From Daphnia pulex (Eukaryota > Arthropoda > Branchiopoda > Diplostraca > Daphniidae), in the NCBI RefSeq assembly GCF_021134715.1, contig NC_060026.1, forward strand, positions 11,833,001 through 11,897,000: DNA of 64,000 nucleotides. Direction: 5' to 3'. Position 1 is the stretch's first letter, and every line of letters begins with the position of its first letter. Of the stretch, positions 1-11,330 are shown piece by piece. Below the pieces are notes generated by a model. The model saw only the letters and a list, made by a program, of their open reading frames with translations. It was not told where the DNA came from and searched no databases. Made by a program: the position numbers and the translations under genes.

Positions 1-1393
1 ATCCTGAAAGGATTGAGAGTCGCGAAATTTGCCCAAATTGATTCTGCTCAGTTGCAGGGGTTTTGGTACGAATTTCTCTCCATCCCATTGGACATGGTCT
101 CTACTTCCTTGTAATAACATTAACACGTCGTCTTTCAAAACTTCTACCTGGCGAGAACTGTCGGAATCGTTTGCTATTTTCTTTGAAATTTGTAAACTTA
201 TTCTGTCCACGTAAACCCAACTACTTGAGTCGTAATTATGTTGGATAATCTCCTTCTTTTCTAAGTTTCTATTTTGTTCAGCATTCGAATTATTCTTTGC
301 AATAAGGTTCCATTTCTGGGCGGTGTATTGTTCCTTATCCGCTTCTTGTGTTTTTTCTACCATTTCTGATTGCCCCTCCGCTTTTTGAAACAAATCCGCC
401 AGTTTCTTTTGAGTTTCCGGGTCCAGTTTTTTAATGATTCCATTCAAAGTTTTCGTCGTTTTGTCCGGTCGGTAATTGTCCTCATTCCAGAAAACAGAGT
501 CCCACGTCTTGTCGCTTTGCTCTTTTATGGTCGTCCTAGAAGTGACTAACAAATCCTTTAAAATATTATAAATTTGAAATTCCGTCTCCGGAGTCACGAC
601 CTCCGAGTCATCGAATGTGTCCATTCGGATGTTGGTGGCCGTTTCCATCAACATTTTCTTCTCGTCGTTGGCCGTCAGGAAAAATTCGTTTTTGTCTCTG
701 AATTTCTGTAAAAGAGTAGTGACCATTTGACCGGAAGTGACACTGTCGATGGTGATGGTCGTCTGTTTGGTTTGCGACTTCTGCGATGACAAACTGTAGA
801 GGACATTAAAGTGGTAAAAATGTTTTGGATCAGATCGCATTTCATCTGCCAGTTCGTCACAGACTTCCCGGTCATAACAAGACAGGTGAAACCACAGGGT
901 TTTTGTCTTGTCATAATTCGTCCACTCCGGCGATATCGAATAATCTGCTGTGGGTCTTTTGCTGACGAGAATGACCTTTTCGAAAGGTAAGACTCTCACG
1001 TTATCGGATTGTATTTCTTGACTGGCGATTTTGTTTAAATGTCTGACAACTTCATTTTCGACTTTGTCGTTCCACATTTCCACACGGAATCTCATCTCCG
1101 ATTGTTTCGTTACCCTATTGTATGTGCTAATGGCACTTTTGTGATCCAATAGCGCAATGGGAGAGTAGAAATATTTTTTTCTGGCTGTCAGTTGTCGTGG
1201 CCTTGTGATTGTTAACATGTTCATAAATTTCAATGAGAAAGTTCCCATACTTCATAGAACTTAAAGTATCCGGTGAGATTTGTAGTTTCGTCCAAGAAGA
1301 ACAACCGCCAGGATTCTCTGATTGGCAATTACGACAAACGGCAAATAAAGCCAAAAAGTGAATGAAGATTGACCTCATCGGAATCGCAGCCAT
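1..1393 (-). CDS. Secreted protein of unknown function, 3' end outside window, with an internal frameshift
   Basis: The reading starts at an ATG at 1393 and opens with a clear signal peptide of about 25 residues (hydrophobic IFIHFLALFAV, then CRNCQS). The first frame runs through KYGNFLIEIYEHVNNH and then stops at 1127. A second frame, offset by one base, is open from about 1250 to position 1 with protein-like composition (Lys, Glu, Asp, Thr rich; KKYFYSPIALLDH, VRVLPFEKVILVS, TLWFHLSCYDREVCDEL). The two frames must join near 1190-1210, so this is either a one-base indel in a real gene, a sequence error, or a young pseudogene. No intron with usable GT and AG sites fits the gap. The body has no intron over nearly 1.4 kb, unlike its neighbours. 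I do not recognise the family; secretion is the only functional inference. Confidence 0.6.
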
Positions 1394-1559
1394 TTCAATT
1401 CAGTATAGCTGTGTAAATTAGTTATAGGGAAATGGAGATATTATATGTGTTTTTAATATTAACAACTGTAGGAATAGACTTTTTCAATAAACTTTACAAA
1501 AAATATGTAGCAAATAGACCCTTCTATAGTAGATGAAAATAAATGAGGACAGATACCCG

Positions 1560-2195
1560 TCGGTGAGACGATATTTAACGATATATTGGCTGTATAATTT
1601 TGAGACACGACTGTGTACAAGACTGTTGACTACACGACTGTTGACTGTATTTATGGAGAGATATGAAGACCGACTCTCGCTCATTCGAATTGGGTTTTTC
1701 CAGAGTATCGCCAGTGCATACGTGTTGGTTTGACATACTATGAAAACATGAAGTCCAGCATGGAGTGGACGATAAAACCCAAGCGTAATTTGATATTCCT
1801 ATCGATTAAATGTTTGCGGGTGGATGGCAACTCCAGTAAAAAAAAGAGACCGGATGCATGGGATGCATAGCATATCGCGTTGTTTTCCGGACATAAGTAT
1901 ACTTTAAAAAAAAAATGTTTGCTGTTCTCCTTCCTTTCTTCCCGAAAAACTAAAATAATATTTCAGAAATCTCGAATGACAGATATTTCAATATCAAACT
2001 TGAATTATAATAAGTAACTAATAATCACCAATTATTCATTTATTTGTTTATTGTCAAAATCTGGCAAAGTTTTTGTTTCCTTTTTTCCGCTAGATGTCGT
2101 CTATTCAAACTGTTACTTTCTTTTCACTTTTCAATTTTCATTTTGTACACAAACCAAAATAAGAATTTATAGCCCGCCCTACCCAAACTTAAGTA
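1560..2195 (+). repeat. Segmental duplication block X, copy 1
   Basis: This stretch matches 8711-9315 in order, with many substitutions and small indels. Shared anchors include gagatatgaagaccgactct, tccagcatggagtggacgat and tagcccgccctaccca. In the second copy the block ends a few bases before the nurim start codon; here it is followed by unrelated sequence. It therefore looks like a displaced copy of nurim upstream DNA. Confidence 0.85.
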
Positions 2196-2645
2196 TGGAT
2201 GATAAAGTAAACAATATGATTTTATATTCTAATCTAATGGATAAAAAATTAAAAATACAACTCAAAAGAGAATGATTGGCATCATCAGTGTGTTTCTCTG
2301 CGTGTAAGAGCGATGTGCCGTTGGCCCTGGGACGCTTGACAGATTTCGCCAATTTGGACTGAAAGGAGCTATTCTTTTTATTATAGAGCTGGATGAAAAA
2401 GGTTTTTCCCCTAGGTTTTCCCCGATAGGATTTCCCCCCTAAATGTTCTTTATTAAAACAACCATGTTGAAAAGGGAAAGGTTTGCCCTTGACGTCCCGA
2501 ATAGAATTTTTAAAGTACAACAATAATCGTCGGGCTACGTAAGTTAAATCGAAATGAATTTACAGAATGAAGTCTACAGTTTCACATGAGTCTACAAAAT
2601 GCTTACTTTCTCTTGAAAGCAAGGGAAATTCAACTGAGCAAACGG
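2196..2645. other. Intergenic stretch without a supported gene
   Basis: An open frame on the minus strand (2179-2523) has basic, low-complexity composition and no start context or splice partner that I can support. Nothing else is seen before the promoter of the next gene. Confidence 0.4.
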
Positions 2646-2685
2646 TATAAAAACGAATGGTGCTGACGATTTAAAAGCACAGTTG
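2646..2685 (+). promoter_or_regulatory. Core promoter (TATA plus initiator) of the Gly/Pro-rich secreted protein gene
   Basis: TATAAAAA at 2646 is followed about 33-35 bp downstream by GCACAGTT, an arthropod-type initiator. The spacing and the start codon at 2727 fit a short 5' UTR. Confidence 0.65.
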
Positions 2686-2726
2686 ACCATCGTTCTCGGT
2701 GTCAGTTAGTAAACTACTCTTTCAGC

Positions 2727-3542
2727 ATGGTTAAGGTACTAACACAATAACTATACTGATATTCTCAATGCTAAAAGCCTAAAACTTACATTTTATTTAT
2801 GTTTTGAAATGTAGGTTGATATGATTTCGTTTAAATGTTTTGTGCTGCTCGGCTTAGCGCTAGTCCATGGCACTGATGCGACCAAAGGAAAAGGACGAGG
2901 TTGGTCTAAACTGCCCTTTCACACAAGAATTGATTTGCATAAAGTTAGACTATTATTCAGATTACAATCTTTGAACAATTTTAATTAGGCGGAGGCTACG
3001 GCGGAGGTATGAGTCACGGTGGAGGCGGATACGGCGCTGCTCCTCAGCAAATCATTTACGTTCCCGCACCACAGCCGGTGATGGTCTATTCACCACCACC
3101 TGTCCATCGCCCACCAGCACCAAGACCAATTCCTGCTCCCGCTCCTTCTTACGGTGGAGGAGGTGGAAGCTATGGCGGAAGCCACGGGCCATCAGCAGGA
3201 GGCCCTGGTTACGGAGGATCTTCAGGAGGTGCGCCAGTCCACATTCATGTTCATTCAGCACCTGCTCAATCGCATCCGCAATCGATTCCATCATCTCCGT
3301 ACGGAGGGGGACATGGAGGTAATAGCCAAGCTGGGGGCTATGGAGGATCGAGCGGGGGTCATCATGCTCCTGCTCCGATGGCGCAATCTTATCATCAGCC
3401 AGCCCCAGCTGCCCAGTCCTATCAACAGCCGATCCCAATGTCTTCTTTCGGAGGATATGCTCCTCCTATGGCGCAATCTCACCAGCCAGCCCCAATGCTG
3501 GCCTCTTATGGCGCCCCTCCTCAGTCTGCTGGAGGTTATTAG
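2727..3542 (+). CDS. Gly/Pro/Ser-rich secreted protein (cuticle- or matrix-like)
   Basis: Three exons are readable: 2727-2735 (M-V-K), 2815-2899 and 2989-3542, joined by two short GT-AG introns (2736-2814, 2900-2988) in consistent frame. Exon 2 encodes a signal peptide core (CFVLLGLALVHGTDA) followed by TKGKGRG. The last exon encodes GGYGGG, GGGGYGAA and SYGGGGGSYGG runs, a PAPQPVMVYSPPPVHRP segment, a His-rich VHIHVHSAP stretch, and repeats of the type PMAQSYHQPAP / PMAQSHQPAPM ending in SAGGY. This composition is typical of structural secreted proteins of arthropods such as cuticle, silk-like or shell-matrix proteins, but no chitin-binding domain is seen, so the role is inferred. Broken copies of its 3' end lie at 7553 and 8293. 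Start choice rests on the spliced frame and the promoter upstream. Confidence 0.85.
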
Positions 3543-3589
3543 AACTCCCAATTTATCCAACATATCTTTAATGAATATTGACAAAATGT

Positions 3590-3990
3590 ATTCTTTTAGG
3601 AAATATACTACTTTCGATCAAACATTTATTTTCATTGTAGTCGATTTGTGTTGTCACCATTATTATATGCATCGGCATTCTGCAATGTATAGGAATCTCT
3701 TTCTAAGGGGCACCATTGATACTACTTGCCTCACCTAGAAAAACATTAAACGTATAACCGCATTTTATTTGATTTATATTTTGCGGCACTGAAATTCAAA
3801 AAAAAAAAAAACAACTAGCTAACATTTCATGCGTTAAAGTATTAAAGCAACTATAGGTCGCACGGGTATTTGGTGTTTTACGTAAACAAAAGTTTAACAA
3901 GACAGAAACGGATAGTACAATATGGAAAACATAATAGTCCTATCCAAATCTCAAATGTTGCTTATTCAAAGTCGACGAAAAGTACGAATG
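3590..3990 (+). repeat. 3' UTR and downstream block Z, original copy
   Basis: The region beginning in the 3' UTR of the Gly/Pro-rich gene (aaatatactactttcgatca) through ggatagtacaa at about 3920 is repeated at 8293-8690, and its first part a third time at 7740-7798. No gene is supported between the Gly-rich gene and the CUB gene end at 4132. Confidence 0.8.
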
Positions 3991-4131
3991 GTAATCAGAT
4001 CACATCGTTCCACTACGAAATTAAGACAAAAAACCAGAACCTCTTTGGAATTGTCTCGTTAATAACAGATAAATATTAATTACTGTATTAAGTTATAAAG
4101 ACCAAAATGAAATTGTATCACTGTCGACTGT

Positions 4132-6427
4132 CTACTTCTCTTGGTAATCCAAGCAGAATCCAGTGTTGTGTGTATCAGCTGGCGCCGGAAGAATATTCGT
4201 TCCGGTAACCACCGCGCCTTCCGTCCCATCCGTCCGGTAACTTATCTTGAACGGCCTAATCAAAGCTGAACAAAATAATATCTCTCATTGGTCAAATTAT
4301 TATTTTACTGTCAAACAAATCTAACAACGTCAAACTTACTACAAACTTGGACGTTTGTCGACAAAGGGTTGGCGGCTGGATTCAGGGCGTTCCCACAGTA
4401 ACGATCGGCTTCATCATTAGCAGCGTCTCGGGCACCGGCGATGACAAGAAAATCATAAAGGCAGGTGGCCATGTTAACTCCATTCACCGGGGCACTTATG
4501 CCCACACCAGAGAGAGAAGCGGCCGTAGCAGTCGCTGTAGCGAAAGTAGTTTGGGCGGCTGAAAGGGCCGCTTGACTGTCTCTCACGGCGGTGTTTGCAT
4601 TGATAACGGCCAGGTACTGGGCTGCCGTTGGTAAAAGTGGATTAATACCGGCCTGGGTAACAGCTAGCTGAGCTTGGGCAGCTGCGAGATTTGCTGTGGC
4701 TGTAGTAACAGCAATGGCGGCCAGAGCGGCTGCAGTGCTGGTGGGTGTAGTAATAGAAAATGCGTCCCCGTTCGAGACCGAGCAGACTGAAAAGCACATC
4801 TGGGCCGCTCTCTGTCTCACCTCAATCAAATAAAAAATGTTTTGAATATGAAACTCGATAAATTTGTGCTTTGTAAATAATAACCTTTAATGAGACAAGT
4901 TCAGTTCTGAAGCAGATGTTGTAATGTTGGTTGTTTAGTTGACGGGTTGCACTAACAGGGACGTCTTGCCAATTAAAAGACGTGACTCTTCCAGTAGGAT
5001 CAGTGAAATACTGAAGACAATCCACGGGAGCTATAGCAACCAAATAAATAAAATAATCATTAGCAATTAAAATTTGTTTGATTATTTGAATGAATACTGG
5101 TTTACCGAGGTAGGAGGCGCCACAGGGGAGCATCGCAATTTTGATGTTCCATGAACGGGTACCTGTCACAGCTCCAAAACTGAACATGAGCTGGACATTG
5201 CTAGGAGTAAGGGCCGACGATGGAAGGTCGAGGTACACTGAAATATAATAAAAGGTGATTCAATAAAATGCGTTCGTAAGTATTTCAAGTAGCATTTTAT
5301 TGATATCTGTGCTTACTGTGCTGTCCAGTGTTGTCGCCACAAATAATGGGTGCCACTGTTGTGGCCCCGCCAACTTGAAAAGTGTCCGTGCACGTTCCAG
5401 CTGTCGGCTGGGCGGTATTGAATGATACAAAATCCAAACTAATGGTAAAATGATATTAGTAGTTGGATTTTTTTGTTCAGGACAGCGAAATCAAAAAGGA
5501 CTTACCGAATTTGACAAATTGGCTTTTTCATTTGTTCCGCGAGCTTGTAATCTGTTCTCACGGTCAGTGCGCAAGTTGAGTAATCAGATATGGGCGTGGT
5601 TGGAGAATGCCAATACGTGTTATTGAGTGTGACAGCTCCACCACATTTGTTGACCGTATCTATCAAAAGGGAAGAATTAGAAACACAAAATATGAAAACG
5701 GAAAAGAAAAATTGGTATTCTTACTGATGCAACAAATTTTGCCTAAGGGGCAAGACCCGATTGGCCGACCACTAAAAAGGGAACAAACGGATCCTGGTAC
5801 ACAGATTCCCGCATCACCACTCGGACTCGGTGACGTACAGGAATCAAAGGTTTCGAAAGAATTTTCCATGTTAGGGTTGTAGGTAATTGAAATTCGATTA
5901 GAGAGGCCGCCGAAGGGTCTCCATTTACTTCCGGGTAAAAATCGATTATTGAAAATACCGGTATTGAACGTACCCAAACTACCGAGGGAAAAACGGCTTT
6001 CTGGTGACTGATCGTTATCTTCTTTAATACAAAAACACAATTATTGTTAGCTTATTATTTTAGCTGCGTGAAATGGTATTTTAAACGAAATCATCACTAC
6101 TCACTTTCATTGGGTGCTGCCACAGCATTATTGGCGATGGACTGCTGCCTGTTGATAGTTCGACCTTCGTACGAGCTGGAATTATCTGTAGAAGATCAAT
6201 AAACCCACAAACAAATTTTTAATAAGGTTCAAATCAGAAAATTCAAAACGAATACCTAGAACTGGAGCTCTAGGCTGATAGTAAAATGCGTTCCACGGAG
6301 AAGGCAAGAATCCGATCGCATTGACAAAATACTCGTCTGAATCTTGTCTGTAAAAATCTTCTTCGCTACTAAAGGACCGACTCAGTTGTAACATTAGCCA
6401 AACAGAAAGAAGTAAAACTTTTGTCAT
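4132..6427 (-). CDS. Secreted CUB-domain protein with an Ala/Thr-rich insert
   Basis: About nine exons read in order from the ATG at 6427 to a stop at 4132-4134, all with GT-AG introns. Exon 1 (6427-6254) gives a signal peptide (VLLLSVWLMLQLSRSFS). Exon 3 carries a cysteine module (FDSCTSPSPSGDAGICVPGS, then CPLGKICCIS) like that found before CUB domains in many arthropod proteins. The following exons form CUB folds: NKCGGAVTLNNTYWHSP, CALTVRTDY, QLDF-type LDFVSFNTAQPT, NIKIAMLPCGA, APVDCLQYFTDPTGRVTSFN, and the end RPFKISYRTDG and TGFCLDYQEK. These match the arthropod CUB proteins that end in GFCLDYQ. The exon at 4340-4829 carries an unusual roughly 60-residue Ala/Thr-rich stretch (around ANLAAAQAQLAVTQAG). 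The likely role is extracellular binding or matrix; no enzyme domain is present. Confidence 0.88.
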
Positions 6428-6485
6428 CTTCTCGTCGAAAAAGCTTCAGCAGTGGTGTCACTAGTCGGATACCCTACCGATGTCT

Positions 6486-6520
6486 TCTGAAAGATTGTCC
6501 GAATGACGTCGTCTTATATA
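6486..6520 (-). promoter_or_regulatory. Core promoter of the CUB-domain gene
   Basis: On the minus strand TATATAAG begins at 6520 and a TCAGA initiator has its A at 6488, exactly 32 bases downstream. The start codon at 6427 lies 61 bases further on. Confidence 0.7.
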
Positions 6521-7552
6521 CTGCACACAATTTCTGGATGTTGGACTTTTGGCAATTCCGCATTTCCCTTAAAATAGTAGAAAAGTGGTTAGAACAAAAG
6601 CGCATAAGTCACGTACGCGCATCGTGTACCTCCAAGTGCAATTCAATCTACATCCGAGTTGAAAGAGTTCAGCTGGGGTGATTGAACAAATATAAAAGAG
6701 AACCCGTTTTATTACCGGCTAAATTGTTTGGGAAGATTCGGCGCAATCTTGAATGTCGGATGCATTTTCCTCTGATGCAAACGCTGGCGCAATACACAAA
6801 AACATCAAGGGTTTACGAAAATGTCCGTATCAGGACTAGTAGTAAAAAATTCGCAATATCAGAGGGATTTCGAGAGCCAACACCTAATCTACTGATAATA
6901 AAGAACACCAACAAGTCAATAAACGTAAAGGACTGGCATGTCTAAGGTACCGTGAACTGCAGCTGTAGGCTATATAATTGCCGCTCTTGTAGAGAATTTC
7001 AACGATCAGTTATCGTACGATCGCCTATACCGTGCGACAAGATTTTCCCCTAATGGATAATGGTAGTATCTGTTTTAATGAAATTCTGGTTTTACGTTTA
7101 ATAATAAAAAGGGTTGTTTAATGCACTCCCTCGACGTGACCGTTTCACCTTGTCCTGCTTCTTCCTTGCCAATTTAAACCGCTTACATTCTGCTGCAGGT
7201 TGTCAGTGATGCATTTATCTTGGGTCGAACTGATTCACTAAAATGGTCTCAATAAATAACTTGAAATCAAAACAAGTAAAAACAACATTTGTAATTTGCA
7301 TTTTACCGACTAACTGAACCTGTTCAGGAACGTCACACAACCGTGATAACTGCTGTCTGCTACACCGGCTACACGCCGGCTACACTTCAGGTGCTTGTAA
7401 ATACATCTGTATGAGCAAGAAAAAGAGTTTATCGCGTCTGTTATTTCCATTGGAAAATTACGATGAAATATTAGCCAAACGAGGAGGCAAAAGTGACTTT
7501 CGTCGAGTTGAATAGCAAATGAGAGATTAAGAATTAACATGTAAATTTAGTT
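6521..7552. other. Intergenic stretch, nothing recognised
   Basis: No coding frame with splice partners, RNA gene or repeat shared with the rest of the window was seen. A small repeat (ctacaccggctacacgccggctac) lies near 7360. Confidence 0.4.
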
Positions 7553-7798
7553 GCTCCTGCTCCGATGGCCAAATCTTATCATCGGCTGATCCCAATGTCT
7601 TCTTTTCGGAGGATATGCTCTTCCTATGGCGCAATCTCACCAGCCAGCCCCAATGGGCTCTTATGGTGCCCCTCCTCAGTCTGCTGGAGGTTATTAGAAT
7701 TCCCATTTATCCTAGAAATCTTCAATGAAATTGACAAAATGTATTCTTTTGGAAAATATACTACTTTCGATCAAGCATTTTCATTGTAGTCCATTTGT
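7553..7798 (+). pseudogene. Broken partial copy of the Gly/Pro-rich gene 3' end
   Basis: The sequence from gctcctgctccgatggc onward matches the last exon at about 3364-3542 plus part of its 3' UTR. It lacks one PAPAAQSYQQ repeat unit and has an extra T near 7600 (tcttcttttcgg against tcttctttcgg) that shifts the frame. No upstream exons, signal peptide or promoter accompany it. Confidence 0.85.
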
Positions 7799-8097
7799 GA
7801 TATACCATGGGAATGATATGGCATTATTATTCATTATCATTTTTTATAACTGATCTTCATTGAATAATGCTGATAAAAAACAGACCCTGAATCTATATGC
7901 CTCCCTGAAGCTCGTGCACCAAGCGGAATTTCAGGGAACCATAAAAGTTTTATGTCCATGACTATTCTGCTCTTATGGCGTTTGTCTACCTCTCCTGGTA
8001 GACCGTGGATGAAGCCTGTAGCCTACTAGCCTTGCAGGAATTAGATTCTTATTAAAAACTTGACGCACCCTAGGGGGAAAGGGAAAGGGCCTAACCT

Positions 8098-8135
8098 TAT
8101 AAAAAGACCAGCTGCTGCGTTTCATCTTCAGTTTC
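8098..8135 (+). promoter_or_regulatory. Orphan TATA plus initiator pair
   Basis: TATAAAAA at 8098 is followed by TCAGT with its A at 8130, a spacing of 32 bases. No ATG-led frame with coding character follows within several hundred bases, so the promoter may be dead or drive a noncoding transcript. The rest of 7799-8292 holds nothing else I recognise. Confidence 0.4.
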
Positions 8136-8292
8136 TCATAACTTGTATCATAAAAGCGGAGTCGTAACATACAGTCCGGCAGTCCGCTATCTTGATTTTT
8201 TTAAGTTTTTAATACAGACTAGATCGCGTAGTTGAATCAAGTAACTGTCGATATGCCACGATTAAAGAAGATTGAAAATATTTTATGTATAA

Positions 8293-8690
8293 TATTAAGA
8301 ATTTGGAAAATATACTACTTTCGATCAAACGTTTTCCTTGTAGTAATGGTAGAGCCATTTGAACATTGACGCCCACAAAATATTATGCATCTGCATTCTG
8401 CAATGTATAATCTCGTTTCTATGGGTGTACCATCGATTCCGACTTACCTCACCACCTAGAAAAAGGTTACACGTATAACCGCATTTTATTTGATTTATTT
8501 ATGTAGCACTCAAAATTAAAATTGGCAAAAAACAAAAACTAACATTTCATGCAAAGTATATGACGGTTATTCGGTGTTTTACGTACTGTAAAAAACAGTT
8601 TAACAACACAAAAACGGATAGTACAAAATGACAAACACGGAAAAACAGACTATCCAAATCTGAAATGTGGTTCTAATTATTCAAAATGGA
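8293..8690 (+). repeat. Segmental duplication block Z, copy 2
   Basis: Matches 3590-3990 (aaatatactactttcgatca, cgtataaccgcattttattt, ggtgttttacgta, aacggatagtacaa). It lies directly upstream of block X copy 2, so the order Z-X here differs from the order X-gene-Z in the first kilobases. Confidence 0.85.
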
Positions 8691-8710
8691 CCAAATATTA
8701 TTCAAAGTCG

Positions 8711-9315
8711 GTGAGACGATAATATTTCCTAGTACTGTAAAATATTTAGACACGACTGTTGTTTGAAACTGAATAGGAACTCAAAATCTACTGTGTATTT
8801 ATAGAGAGATATGAAGACCGACTCTCGCTCATTCGAATTGGGTGTTTCCAGAGTGTCGCCAGTGTATATATGAAGTGCTGGTTTAGCATGTATGAAGTCC
8901 AGCATGGAGTGGACGATAAAACCCAAGTGTAATTTGATATTCCTTGCGCTTCTCAATTAAATGTTTGCCGGATGACAACTCCATACCGCATACACAATCG
9001 CGTTGTTTACCGGACAGCGGACACAAGTGAGAAGTGACAAGTCGTTTATTTTAAACTATATGCAACAAAAATAAATTATTTTCTTCTCCTAGATCTCGAA
9101 TGGCAGATATTCCAATTTCAAAATAATATTATAATAATAGCTAATCACCATTCACCAATTATTCATTTATTTGTTTATTGTCAATTGTCAAAATCTGGCA
9201 AAGTTTTTGTTTCCTTCTTTTCCGCTAGATGTCGTCTATTCAAACTGTTACTTTCTTTTCTTTTCGCTTTTCATTTTGTACACAAACCAAAAATTCATAG
9301 CCCGCCCTACCCAAG
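8711..9315 (+). repeat. Segmental duplication block X, copy 2 (upstream DNA of nurim)
   Basis: Second copy of the block at 1560-2195. It ends just upstream of the nurim start codon at 9322 and so probably contains the nurim promoter and 5' UTR. Confidence 0.85.
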
Positions 9316-9321
9316 AGTAAG

Positions 9322-10319
9322 ATGACATTTTCCACGGTTTTTCCCATTGCATATTGCACGTTTGTTATTACACTGAGTGGGTTTACAATGTGGAAGGTGA
9401 TGTGGTCCGTATCAACCATTCAGTCATCAAGCGAAAATGATAGTCAGCCTGGCCAAGGTCTTTTCTTTCCTATGTGGCTAAATGCGGGTTTAGTTGCATT
9501 ATTTGTTGCTCAGCACAGTTATTTGAAAACTAGTCAAATTGGAGATTACTTGCGTCGACACCGTATCACTTCGTCTATTTCAAGAAGTATTTATGTCATC
9601 CTCACTTCGGTGGCTCTTCAGGTTGTGAACTTTTTTAAGTCACTACTTACAGCTAGTTTAAACTAATATTCATTATTTTTAGATCATCATGGCATTGTGG
9701 ACTCCAATTACCTCATATAGTTTGTGGCGGCTAAATACTGATGGCTCACTACTTTGGTGGATCTTTGCTACAATTCATGTTTTGTCATGGGCTAGTATAT
9801 ATGGAGGTTCAGTACTCCTTGATCTTCCAGATCTGATTGGCATCAGACAAGTAAGTACATTTTATTAACTGTGTTTTTCTATACTATATTACATCAAACT
9901 ATGCATTTCTGTTTCAGATTTACTATTTCTGCCTTAATCTGGCTGAGACTTCAGATCTGAAATCAACTGAACTTCAACGCCTCTACAAACACAAACGTCA
10001 TCCAGGGTTTATGAGCATTGTAGTTCTGCTTTGGATCACTCCTTTTATGAGGTACTGTATATTGTATACTACCGTTTTTGTTATTACCAACAATTACACC
10101 TATATTATTACCCCTTATATGATTTGGCATTTTGTTTTTAGTTTGGACAGATTCCTTTTAGCTTTGGCTTTCACTGTTTACATGGCTGTAGCTTGGGAGC
10201 CAACAGTGGATGACAGACGCTATCATCAAAGACAGCTCGAACGCAAACAACATGAAATATCGTACAGTAACCGAAGGAAACAAATGCAAAACTCTGAGTT
10301 TAGAAATTTCAGAGGTTAA
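9322..10319 (+). CDS. nrm: Nurim homologue, inner nuclear membrane protein
   Basis: Four exons, 9322-9621, 9683-9850, 9918-10051 and 10142-10319, join in frame to give 259 residues, close to the length of animal nurim. The protein is a multi-pass membrane protein: hydrophobic segments near residues 5-25, 48-62, 85-105, 128-150, 185-200 and 205-220. Recognisable family features are AQHSYLKT in the second membrane region, LLWWIFATIHVLSWASIYGG, YKHKRHPGF (a conserved basic loop after the third exon begins) and AWEPTVDDRRYHQRQ near the C-terminus. Nurim is a tightly bound nuclear-envelope protein related to isoprenylcysteine methyltransferase-like folds; its molecular role is not settled. The start was chosen because it directly precedes the first membrane segment. 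Identification is from recalled family features, not a search. Confidence 0.88.
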
Positions 10320-11012
10320 TGGCGTGAACAAATCAAATAATTGCAGTGATTCATATGTCTGAAAACATGATCAAATTCCTAATAATTGAGATACCCTAAC
10401 CTTAAATAATCTAGCACACTAAGCCATAAGATCCGTGTCTACCTGATTAATGCTTTTTTCTTTTCGAAATTATTTATAAAAACCACAGAATATTATTTTG
10501 TCCTTCATCCAAAGATGGTAAACTTTCAACAAGCGCTACAATAACTAATTTATAAATTCTATTTCATTCTGTTTAGTCTTAAGGGAAATGTTTCCAGTAC
10601 TAACACCTTTAAAAGGATCTCTTCACTGTTCCTCAAATCAAATAACTCCTTGTGTAACTATTTTTTTTTTCCAACTTGCTATGCATGTCATGAATACTGA
10701 ATTCGTCCATCCTTTTTGATTACTTAATTGAAATACAGCAAACTCGTTTTCAACAAAAACACTCGTGGTCTATTTGGTCCGTTATTACATTTCCTTCATC
10801 CATTTCTCGAATTTCTCCTCTTTCAATTTCTTTCTCGACTGAACTGAATGATCCCCCAAAAGTATCGAAATTATCTGGGAATTTAAAATATTTAATTATT
10901 CTTTTATTTTCTTTAAAGAAAAATATACAGGTCTGTCTATATTAAAAATTTGCAACGCAATGAATCGAGTGTCGGGTTAAAAGTTGATTTATAAAAATGG
11001 TTATGTATTCAC
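10320..11012. other. 3' UTR of nurim and AT-rich spacer
   Basis: No coding frame or RNA gene is seen. The first few hundred bases are presumably 3' UTR. Confidence 0.4.
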
Positions 11013-11330
11013 AGACGCGCATGGTATAGTGGTTAGCGCGTCGGTTAAACTATATGAGGATTCGTAAAATAGAGATGGATGGAACCAGTGAGAAAGTCAT
11101 CACTGCCTAACACAAGGGATACGACATATCAGGTGTGGATTGATCCCACATTGTGGAATATGTCATTATAACATGTATCATGTGAAGGAACCCGTTGGGA
11201 GTGAAGCGGGAGCCTACTATGAGGATAGCAGGACCCAGTAGTAACTTGAGTGAGAAACCACTTAAGAGGGAAGTCTCCCAACGCTCGCAAAAAGCAAGAG
11301 CTTGTCTTCGAATCCATCTTCGAGTCCATC
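11013..11330 (+). mobile_element. tRNA-derived short repeat (SINE-like)
   Basis: The segment begins gcgcatggtatagtggttag, which contains a good RNA polymerase III A box (TGGTATAGTGG). A weak B-box-like ggattcg lies 11056-11062 and a better one (cttcgaatcc) near 11305. The body between has no coding potential. The intact tRNA fold is absent, so it is a tRNA-derived element and not a tRNA gene. Confidence 0.5.

Noticed and set aside
2179-2523. 114-residue minus-strand open frame, basic and Lys/Gly-rich, resembling a ribosomal-protein style sequence
   Set aside because: No family could be named, no start context or splice sites support it, and it overlaps the end of repeat block X.
11013-11330. 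Reading the SINE as a tRNA gene with a very long intron (A box at 11021, B box at about 11305)
   Set aside because: The acceptor and T arms do not pair and the gap is far longer than known nuclear tRNA introns.
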